A program made the translations under genes and the position numbers. Positions 25,459 through 32,151 of a stretch of 64,000 nt of DNA are shown in pieces. Origin of the DNA: Jiella soli (GTDB lineage: Bacteria; Pseudomonadota; Alphaproteobacteria; Rhizobiales; Rhizobiaceae); the NCBI RefSeq assembly GCF_020615385.1, contig NZ_JAJAVB010000022.1:1-64000 (forward strand), given 5' to 3'. Each line of letters starts with the position of its first letter. The stretch's first letter is position 1. Under the pieces are notes generated by a model that did not search any database, was not told where the DNA came from, and saw only the letters and a program-made list of their open reading frames with translations.

Positions 25459-26538
25459 ATGGCCAAACAACCGACCTTGACCGACGTCGCCCGGGCGGCG
25501 GGCGTTTCCCGTTCCACTGCGGCCCGCGCCCTTTCCGGTTCGGGCTATGTCGCCAAGGCAAAGCGCGAGCTCATCGAAGCGCAGGCGAACGGGCTCGGCT
25601 ATCGGGCATCGGCAATTGCCCGCACCTTGCGCACGCGGCGCTCGCATACGGTGGGCATTCTCATCGCCGACATCACCAACCCGATCTTCCCCCGCATCGT
25701 GCGCGGCGCCGACGAGGTGCTGACGGGCGAAGGGATGACGCTGCTTCTGTGCAATACCGACCAGGAGCCGGAACGCCAGGCATCCTTCACCCAGGTGATG
25801 ATCGAGCGGATGGCGGACGGCCTCATCCTGGTTTCCCAGTCGATCCGGCCGGAGCTCGTCGATCTGCTGCGGCGCGGGCCGCCCATCGTCTTGGTGAACC
25901 GGACACCCGAACCCGGCGCGTTCGATTATGTCGGGCCGGACAACGCCCAGGGCATCGACGCCCTGATCGAGCACCTGACGAACCACGGCCATCGCCGGCT
26001 CGGCTTCATCCGCGGCCCGCGCAATTCCTCGACCGCGTGCGAACGCTACGACCGGTTCGTCCGACGGATGGGCGAGCTTGCCCTTCCCCTGCCGCGTTCG
26101 GCGATCTTCGACGGCGACTACAGTCCCGAATCCGGCCGCGCCGCGGCCGACGCCATGTTGAACCTTCCGGCGACGGAGAGGCCGACGGCCATTCTCGCGG
26201 CCAACGACTTCGTGGCGCTCGGTCTGATCGACCGGGCGCGGGAACTCGGATTTGCCATTCCGCAGGACCTCTCGGTCACCGGCTTCGACGATGCGTTCGG
26301 AGAGGCCGCCTGGCATCGTGTCTTCCCGGATGCCCCCCGCATGACGACGGTCGGACAACCACGTCGGGAAATCGGCCGCCAGGCCGCGAACCTTCTGCTC
26401 GACAGATTGGCCGACACGAGCCGCGCCCCGACAAAGATCATCGTGCCCGTCTCGTTTATCCAGGGTACGACAACTGCTGCGCTGGCTCCCCAACCGTCAC
26501 TGCCGTCGCCTCGCCGCCGGCGCGGTAGGACGATGTAA
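25459..26538 (+). CDS. LacI-family transcriptional regulator (set C)
   Basis: This 359-residue repressor has an N-terminal helix-turn-helix (LTDVARAAGVSRSTAARALSG) and the effector domain with FIRGPRNSSTACERY, ILAANDFVALGLI and VTGFDDAFG. The GGAGGGG ribosome site precedes the ATG at 25459. It is divergent from transporter C, which it probably represses. The HTH recognition residues (SRSTAARAL) differ from those of the first LacI protein (ALSTVSNAL), so the two should read different operators. The last 20 residues are Arg/Pro-rich and unusual, and may have been altered where the mobile element begins just downstream. Confidence 0.94.
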   Translation: MAKQPTLTDVARAAGVSRSTAARALSGSGYVAKAKRELIEAQANGLGYRASAIARTLRTRRSHTVGILIADITNPIFPRIVRGADEVLTGEGMTLLLCNTDQEPERQASFTQVMIERMADGLILVSQSIRPELVDLLRRGPPIVLVNRTPEPGAFDYVGPDNAQGIDALIEHLTNHGHRRLGFIRGPRNSSTACERYDRFVRRMGELALPLPRSAIFDGDYSPESGRAAADAMLNLPATERPTAILAANDFVALGLIDRARELGFAIPQDLSVTGFDDAFGEAAWHRVFPDAPRMTTVGQPRREIGRQAANLLLDRLADTSRAPTKIIVPVSFIQGTTTAALAPQPSLPSPRRRRGRTM

Positions 26539-26539
26539 T

Positions 26540-26607
26540 GGTTCAGAGTGACCCTGCGCCGATCGGCGCCGCGACCCCATGCCGGTTCAAAGTGAGGTTC
26601 TCACTTT
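26540..26607. repeat. Short direct and inverted repeats at the island-element junction
   Basis: The 12-mer GGTTCARAGTGA occurs at 26540-26551 and again at 26584-26595. The second copy is part of an inverted repeat, AAAGTGAG (26589-26596) and CTCACTTT (26600-26607), around three bases. Repeats of this sort are common at transposon ends, so they may mark the left edge of the mobile DNA or a lost insertion sequence. No transposase is seen. Confidence 0.5.
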
Positions 26608-26616
26608 TGTTCTGGA

Positions 26617-26745
26617 GTGGTGGCGATTTTGGTGCACAACGGCGGAAGGCTGGCGAACGAGTTGTTCGACACCCTGGCGGAGTGGAATGCCTACCTTGAG
26701 CACCGGAAATCCACGGATTTCCTGGTGCCGCCATGCTCTCCCTAG
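26617..26745 (+). CDS. Short unassigned reading frame before mobC
   Basis: From GTG at 26617 a 42-codon frame encodes a small acidic peptide with the segment LANELFDTLAEWNAYLEHRKS, ending 13 bases inside mobC. It may be the tail of a larger gene cut at the junction or a small leader gene. No function is recognised. Confidence 0.3.
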   Translation: MVAILVHNGGRLANELFDTLAEWNAYLEHRKSTDFLVPPCSP

Positions 26746-27206
26746 GCGATATCTTCACCACCACCGTTACGAGGTCGGACCGGCCGGCGGCGCTGCCGCC
26801 TATGGCCGGGACCGTCGAGGCGGAGAAGGCGCCGAAGCGTAAGCGCGGCGCGCCCTTCTCCATCCGTCTGACGGAGGAGGAGCGGGCGCGGCTGGCTGAA
26901 GAGGCCGCCGGCGAACCGCTCGGCACCTATATCAAGGTCAAAGTGCTGGGCTCTGGTCCGGCCCCGCGCAAGCGCCGGACGGGCCAATCCATTGAGGACC
27001 GGAAGGCGCTTGCACAGGCGCTCGGCCTACTCGGCCAAAGCCGCCTCGCCGCCAACATCAATCAATTGGCGCGGGCGGCGAATACCGGCTCCCTCCCTGT
27101 CACCCCCGAGACCGAATCCGAGCTAACCCGCGCGCTCTCGGACGTCCGCAATCTGCGCCTGCTGCTGCTCGCCGCCCTCGGCCTCAAGGCGGAGGAGCCG
27201 GCATGA
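26733..27206 (+). CDS. mobC: MobC-like mobilization accessory protein
   Basis: This 157-residue protein has a basic linker and then the segment APFSIRLTEEERARLAEEA (about residues 41-59), the pattern of ribbon-helix-helix mobilization proteins that bind oriT beside the relaxase. The C-terminal half is helical with NINQLARAAN, a common MobC motif. It overlaps mobA by ATGA, the usual relaxosome arrangement. The start is uncertain because no clear ribosome site precedes 26733; Met25 at 26805 is an alternative. Confidence 0.82.
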   Translation: MLSLGDIFTTTVTRSDRPAALPPMAGTVEAEKAPKRKRGAPFSIRLTEEERARLAEEAAGEPLGTYIKVKVLGSGPAPRKRRTGQSIEDRKALAQALGLLGQSRLAANINQLARAANTGSLPVTPETESELTRALSDVRNLRLLLLAALGLKAEEPA

Positions 27207-28504
27207 TCCTGAAAGCATCGCAGCGCGGCGGCGGACAGGATCTGGCGCGCCACCTGATGCGGGTGGACGATAACGAGCATGTGCGCGTCCACGAGCTGCG
27301 CGGCTTTGCCTCCGACGACCTCAAGGGCGCCTTCAAGGAGGCGGAAGCCATCGCCCGGGGCACGCGCTGCCGGCAGTATCTCTTCTCCTTGAGCCTGAGT
27401 CCGCCGGAAGGGGCGGTCGTGACTGAAGCGCAGTTCGAGGCCGCGATCAGTCAGGTCGAGGACAAGCTCGGCCTGCAAGGCCAGCCGCGCGCCGTCGTCT
27501 TCCATGAGAAGGAGGGCCGCCGGCATGCGCATTGCGTGTGGAGCCGGATCGACGCCGGCACCATGACGGCGCGGCAAATGTCCTTCTTCAAGACCAAGCT
27601 GCAGGCCGTCTCGCGCGGGCTTTACCTCGACCACGGTTGGGAGGTCCCGCGCGGCCTGCTGGACCGGGCGGCGCGGGACCCGGCCGGCTTCACCCTCGCC
27701 GAATGGCAGCAGGCGAAGCGGCTCGGCGTCGATCCGCGCTGGCAGAAGCTGATCGTCCAGGAATGCTGGAAAGACTCGGCCAGCCTCAAGGACTTCGAAA
27801 CGGCGCTGGAGGCCAAAGGCTTCTTCCTCGCCAGAGGCGACCGGCGCGGCCATGTCGTCGTCGACCATGACGGCACCGTCCATGCCCTGGCCCGCATGCT
27901 GGACCTGAAAGCCAAGGACATCCGCGCCCGTCTCGGCGACGAGGCCGATCTGCGCTCGGTTGATCAGACGAAGGCCCGGATTGGCGAGCGGATGACCCCG
28001 GCCATTCGCCGCCATGTCGCCGAAGGCAAGGCGCGCTTCGCGCAAAGCGCCCGAATGCTGGATGAGGAGAAGGCCGCCATGACGCTGCGCCACCGCGCGG
28101 CGCGCGGCCGGCTGGACCTAGCGCACCGGGCCGAATGGGAGAGCGCGGTTCGGGACTGCGCGGATCGCATGCCGCGCGGGATCAGCGCAATCTGGCAGCG
28201 GCTGAGCGGCCAGTATGCCGAGACGCGCCGTCGCAACGAAACGGCAATGGCATCCCTGTGGCAGCATCAGACGAATGCGCGGCAGGACCTCATCGAGAAG
28301 CAGCTGGCGCAGCGTGCCGCCCTGCAGGAGCGAATCAGGGACCTCCGCCGCGATCAGGCCAGCCAGCTTCGCACCTTGCGCGAGGAAATCGGGCGCTTCC
28401 TCGCCTTCACACGCGGGCAGCACGGCCCGTCGCGTGACCAGACCCGCGCCCCGGATCGTGCCGCCGCTCGGCAGCGCAGCCTCGGGCTGCGGCTAGAGCG
28501 GTAG
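27203..28504 (+). CDS. mobA: MobA/VirD2-like relaxase (MOBP type)
   Basis: This 433-residue nuclease should nick oriT and stay bound to the transferred strand. The metal-binding motif is HEKEGRRHAH (His101, His108, His110), matching the three-histidine motif of the MOBP class. The N-terminal nucleophile is not obvious: there is no tyrosine in the first 50 residues, and Tyr59 in RQYLFSLSL is the nearest candidate. The C-terminal 150 residues are a long basic coiled region without a primase or helicase domain. It lies between MobC and small accessory genes leading to the coupling protein. Confidence 0.88.
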   Translation: MILKASQRGGGQDLARHLMRVDDNEHVRVHELRGFASDDLKGAFKEAEAIARGTRCRQYLFSLSLSPPEGAVVTEAQFEAAISQVEDKLGLQGQPRAVVFHEKEGRRHAHCVWSRIDAGTMTARQMSFFKTKLQAVSRGLYLDHGWEVPRGLLDRAARDPAGFTLAEWQQAKRLGVDPRWQKLIVQECWKDSASLKDFETALEAKGFFLARGDRRGHVVVDHDGTVHALARMLDLKAKDIRARLGDEADLRSVDQTKARIGERMTPAIRRHVAEGKARFAQSARMLDEEKAAMTLRHRAARGRLDLAHRAEWESAVRDCADRMPRGISAIWQRLSGQYAETRRRNETAMASLWQHQTNARQDLIEKQLAQRAALQERIRDLRRDQASQLRTLREEIGRFLAFTRGQHGPSRDQTRAPDRAAARQRSLGLRLER

Positions 28505-28534
28505 CCCTGTGCGCATCAAGGAGGCGTGCAAACC

Positions 28535-29044
28535 ATGGCATCGCATAACAGCAATGAAAGCGGGATCGGACCGGCGGCGGCGTTCGCCATCGCAGGCGTT
28601 GCCCTCGCGGCCGTGATCCTTTTCGCGGCCCTCACCTTCCTGTCCCTCATCATGACCGTCCTGGCACTCATCGCCTGGACCAGGCCGCTCAAGCTCGGCA
28701 GCATTACCATCGCGCCGGAAGATGCCCGGAGCTTTGTCTATAACGGGCTGGCCGGCCTCATCCTGCTGCCGGTCTTCGCTCTCTTCTGCTCTCTTTTCCT
28801 CGGCTTCCCCATCGCGCCGCGCGAATGGTTCTATATCGTCATCGGCGGCTATGTGGCGGGCTCCGCCGGCCTCGCTATTCTGAAGGCCAGCGTCGACGCG
28901 GCGACCGACACGACAACAGACGAACCGCCCGCGCGGGTCCGCTTCCAGGGCAGCGAGCCGGTCCGGATGAAGGGGCCGGTGCGCTCCACCCAGCCGGAAC
29001 CCTTCCGCTTTGCCGAATGGGACGATGAGGAGGAGCTGTCGTGA
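28535..29044 (+). CDS. Small inner-membrane protein of the mobilization operon
   Basis: This 169-residue protein has three or four hydrophobic segments (about residues 10-45 and 65-110) and a polar C-terminus. The ATG at 28535 follows an AGGAGG site by about 10 bases; the GTG at 28526 is too close to it. It lies between the relaxase and the coupling protein and overlaps the next gene by GTGA. Genes in this place often encode a membrane partner of the coupling protein, but this family is not recognised. Confidence 0.75.
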   Translation: MASHNSNESGIGPAAAFAIAGVALAAVILFAALTFLSLIMTVLALIAWTRPLKLGSITIAPEDARSFVYNGLAGLILLPVFALFCSLFLGFPIAPREWFYIVIGGYVAGSAGLAILKASVDAATDTTTDEPPARVRFQGSEPVRMKGPVRSTQPEPFRFAEWDDEEELS

Positions 29045-29274
29045 GCTTCCGGTCACTCTTTGAACTCTACGAAATCGCCTGGATGTTCGAATCCCACGCC
29101 CAACAGCGGCTCGCCTGGCGGGATGCGGCCGAAGCGCGCCGCGCCCGCATCCGCGCGGAGCGACTGGCCGCGGCGCAGCTGCAGGCCATGCTGGACGCCA
29201 ATCCCAGCGGATCGCTCGGCCATGCGCAGCTGGACGACGAAGAGGTCTTGCGCCGGGCGGGGCTGCTGCGATGA
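29041..29274 (+). CDS. Small hypothetical protein of the mobilization operon
   Basis: This 77-residue, mainly helical and charged protein starts with a GTG inside the previous stop and ends inside the start of the coupling-protein gene. The strict overlap on both sides supports it as a real gene. It has an aromatic N-terminus (SFRSLFELYEIAWMF) and then an Arg/Ala-rich helix. Function unknown. Confidence 0.7.
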   Translation: MSFRSLFELYEIAWMFESHAQQRLAWRDAAEARRARIRAERLAAAQLQAMLDANPSGSLGHAQLDDEEVLRRAGLLR

Positions 29275-30644
29275 AGGAGCTGACGGCCCATTTGCAGGAG
29301 CTGGCCGAGGCGCCGCGCCGGAACATCCGGCGCGGCATCGAGCTGGGTTTCTTCCAAGGCCGGCCGGTGATCTATGACGGCACCGAGCCGGTCGCCATCG
29401 ACGCACAGGCCGGCAAGGGCAAGCTGGCCCGCTTTCTCGGCGTCAATCTGGTTTCGCCGCGCACCGCGCATCTGACCAAGCTGATTACCGACCCCAAGGA
29501 CGGCGAACTGGCCTGGGTCTGCTGGAAGACGCTGCAAAGGCAGGGCTACCGGGTGCGGTTCATCAACCCCCGCCGGGTGCACAACTACCCAAGCGAATCC
29601 TACAACATCAACACGCGCCTGATCGAGGTGGCTGCCGATCCGGGCTTGCGCGGCGTCGTCAATGACGTGGCTTATGACGCGGCGAGCTACCTCGTCCCGG
29701 TTGATGCCGATATCAAGAACCGCTGGATCGGCCAGGGCGTGCGCACCGCCTTTGCCCTCTACAACAAGATCAGCGCCCTCTATCCCTCTCCGCACTGGCC
29801 CTGCTCGCCCGGGGGCTTGTGGGACTTCTTCGGTCGCGGCCGCGCGGAGATCTCCGATGACCTCCTCGTCTGGGCGGCGGATAGCCGGATGCAGGACGAC
29901 GCCGGCATGTGCCGGTTGGTTGCCTCCCTCACCGACAGCCAGGACCAATGGAATGCCTATTCCTCGATGATGGTGGAGCGGCTGCAGGGCTTCCAGCCCG
30001 GCACGGCGGGCCGAGAGGTGACCACGTCAAACTCCTTCGACCCGGCAGAGATGAAGCGCGAGCGCACGGCGCTCTTCATCATGGGCGCCGCCACGTCCGA
30101 GACCAGCCGGACCTTCGTCGGCGCAATGACCGCTGCCGTGGTCGAGCGCTTCGTGGCGGCACAGGGACCGCTACGCTGCCTCCTGATCGGTGAGGAATGG
30201 GGGCAGCTCTACGTCTCGAACTTCTACGAAATCCTCACCCTCTACCGCCAGGGTGGCATCAATTTCCTCGGCGTGTTCCAGAATGCCTCGGCGCAGATCG
30301 AGGCGAAATACGGCAAAGAAGTCGCTCGCATCTGGAAGAAGGCCGTAGCCCACACCCTCTATCGCGGCCTTCCTGATAACGACACGCTGAAAGAGATCGA
30401 GCACCGGTCCGGCAAAACCTCCGTCATGATCCGAGGCTTCAACGTGAACCAGAATCAGGTGAGCGGATCGGGCGACAATCTGGTGGAGCAGGCCCGGCCA
30501 CTCTTGCAGGTGGAGGACATACGGGAGGCTACCGGGGGAGAGACCGCCTTGCTTGAGTCAAGGGACCATGGTTATTTTAAAGTCGAATTGCCGGAGTTTT
30601 GGAAAAGATCTGAATTAGAGAGTGCTCTTAGATCTATCTCGTAA
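29271..30644 (+). CDS. VirD4/TraG-like coupling protein with altered ATPase motifs
   Basis: This 457-residue protein has the frame of a type IV coupling protein: DPKDGELAW near residue 74 (family DPKGEL), a QNASAQIEAKYG segment near 337 and an overall fit to the TraG C-terminal fold. It lacks the N-terminal membrane helices; the 169-residue protein two genes upstream may supply them. Walker A reads AQAGKGK with no Ser/Thr, and Walker B reads CLLIGEEWGQL. ATP hydrolysis is therefore uncertain. From about base 30560 the codons turn AT-rich, so the last 25 residues may come from the inserted cargo. Confidence 0.8.
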   Translation: MKELTAHLQELAEAPRRNIRRGIELGFFQGRPVIYDGTEPVAIDAQAGKGKLARFLGVNLVSPRTAHLTKLITDPKDGELAWVCWKTLQRQGYRVRFINPRRVHNYPSESYNINTRLIEVAADPGLRGVVNDVAYDAASYLVPVDADIKNRWIGQGVRTAFALYNKISALYPSPHWPCSPGGLWDFFGRGRAEISDDLLVWAADSRMQDDAGMCRLVASLTDSQDQWNAYSSMMVERLQGFQPGTAGREVTTSNSFDPAEMKRERTALFIMGAATSETSRTFVGAMTAAVVERFVAAQGPLRCLLIGEEWGQLYVSNFYEILTLYRQGGINFLGVFQNASAQIEAKYGKEVARIWKKAVAHTLYRGLPDNDTLKEIEHRSGKTSVMIRGFNVNQNQVSGSGDNLVEQARPLLQVEDIREATGGETALLESRDHGYFKVELPEFWKRSELESALRSIS

Positions 30645-30746
30645 TCCGCTCTCACGATAGCATTAATTAGTCCACGCCAGACAAGGCTGCGCCTTCTCCA
30701 CTTTGGATTAGCTCCATTTCTCAACCTACAAAATGATTAAACCGGG

Positions 30747-32111
30747 TCAGATATCTGGGAATTGGACGATACCGCCAACGGTAACTTCCAATGCGTTCCG
30801 GCAAGCGCTTCTGAAGGATTCATCGTCAGGATGATCAAGCAAATAATGTGCCACGTAGTATAAATCGGAAGTCCGAACTAGTGCCGAACCCAAGCGGGCG
30901 GCGTTTATCAGACATTTCTGCGTGAATTGTTCCGCTCGATCGTGGGGAGGCGACAAGCGGTAGCCGTTGCCAAATAGAATGCCCTTAGCTGGCTTCTCGA
31001 CGTCATCACGCTCGAAGTCCTCCCCAATGTTCGACTCCAATTGCCGGAACTTTGAAATATCAATGGCACTGTTATCCTTGCCTTCAGACTCACCTATCAT
31101 CCGAATCCCACTCGGCCCTACGATCACATGATCAATTTCCAGATCACCCGAGCGCAGTGTCTCAACGGTGTACCCCAACAACCTTAGCACCTTCTCTATT
31201 GCGCTCTCTAAAGAGTGCCCGTTTTCATACAGTAACCGAGAATATTCCTTCAAATCATCGAGTTGACGACTTTTCTTATCACGCTGGTGTCGAAGTTCGT
31301 TGATCCGCGCGTCGATCGTACCGATGGTGTTTTCTACTACGTCGATGACCATCGGCTTCGGAAGGCCACCTAGCCAAGCTGGTGGTGGAGTATGATCAGC
31401 CGAGCTCCTCAGTGTTCGATCGAGAGACACGAGTTGACCTGCGAGCGCTTGAAAAATGTCCAAAGCCTTCTTCGTCCAAGCTCCATCGCCTTGGCTATCT
31501 AGCTCAATAAATTCGTCGGCAGTAAACCCGAAGTATGGCAAGAGCACCAAAGATCCTGCCCATCTGTCGGACTTTACAACACCCCCTAAGGCTGCTCCGT
31601 CTTTAGCCGCGAATGCCGTGCGGATAGACAACGGCGGCTCGAATACGACGCGGTACTCCGTAATTTCCTTGATAGTGCCGTAAAGACTTTTGAACGCCGC
31701 GTCCTTGGTCACGATGCGCCGCCCCCTCGCATTTCTGACTTGGAACTTTTCCGGGACGGCTGCATAGTTGTTAATCGTCTTTGTTTGATAGTTTCTAGCG
31801 CCTTTCGGTCCGGGCGTATAATTAGTGGCTGCTTGATCTTCCTCGTATGCACTAAGCACTACGAAGACGGACTTCCCTACCGCCAACGCATCAGTAATCT
31901 CGCGAAACCAATGTGACGAAGCTTTCTCAATGGCTTCACTCCCTTCGATGGATATACACGAGCCTCCACCGCCGAATTCGATCCGCGAATAATATGGTAT
32001 CTCTGGGTCGAAAACGACGATGTCATAGTCCCGCAAGGAGTCACCAGATCCATATTCTACATAACCTTCATCGGCTGGAACTTCGACGTTCACCCACGCG
32101 ATCGACTTCAT
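30747..32111 (-). CDS. Putative defence effector with C-terminal PD-(D/E)xK nuclease domain
   Basis: This 454-residue protein has three parts. Residues 1-260 form a domain I do not recognise, with DIVVFDPEIPY near 30. Residues 264-293 form a coiled coil. Residues 300-420 look like an Mrr-type PD-(D/E)xK nuclease: helix with Glu302, LEIDHVIVG with Asp327, and GESEGK with Glu343 and Lys345. The start ATG at 32111 has GGGAG upstream; a TTG at 32132 is the alternative. It follows the large NTPase gene by 40 bases on the same strand, so the two form an operon. It may cut DNA or RNA when the partner is triggered. This is inference from domains and place. Confidence 0.75.
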   Translation of the reverse strand: MKSIAWVNVEVPADEGYVEYGSGDSLRDYDIVVFDPEIPYYSRIEFGGGGSCISIEGSEAIEKASSHWFREITDALAVGKSVFVVLSAYEEDQAATNYTPGPKGARNYQTKTINNYAAVPEKFQVRNARGRRIVTKDAAFKSLYGTIKEITEYRVVFEPPLSIRTAFAAKDGAALGGVVKSDRWAGSLVLLPYFGFTADEFIELDSQGDGAWTKKALDIFQALAGQLVSLDRTLRSSADHTPPPAWLGGLPKPMVIDVVENTIGTIDARINELRHQRDKKSRQLDDLKEYSRLLYENGHSLESAIEKVLRLLGYTVETLRSGDLEIDHVIVGPSGIRMIGESEGKDNSAIDISKFRQLESNIGEDFERDDVEKPAKGILFGNGYRLSPPHDRAEQFTQKCLINAARLGSALVRTSDLYYVAHYLLDHPDDESFRSACRNALEVTVGGIVQFPDI

Positions 32112-32151
32112 GTTATTCGTAAGCTCTCCCAATTAAATGCTGAAACACGGA

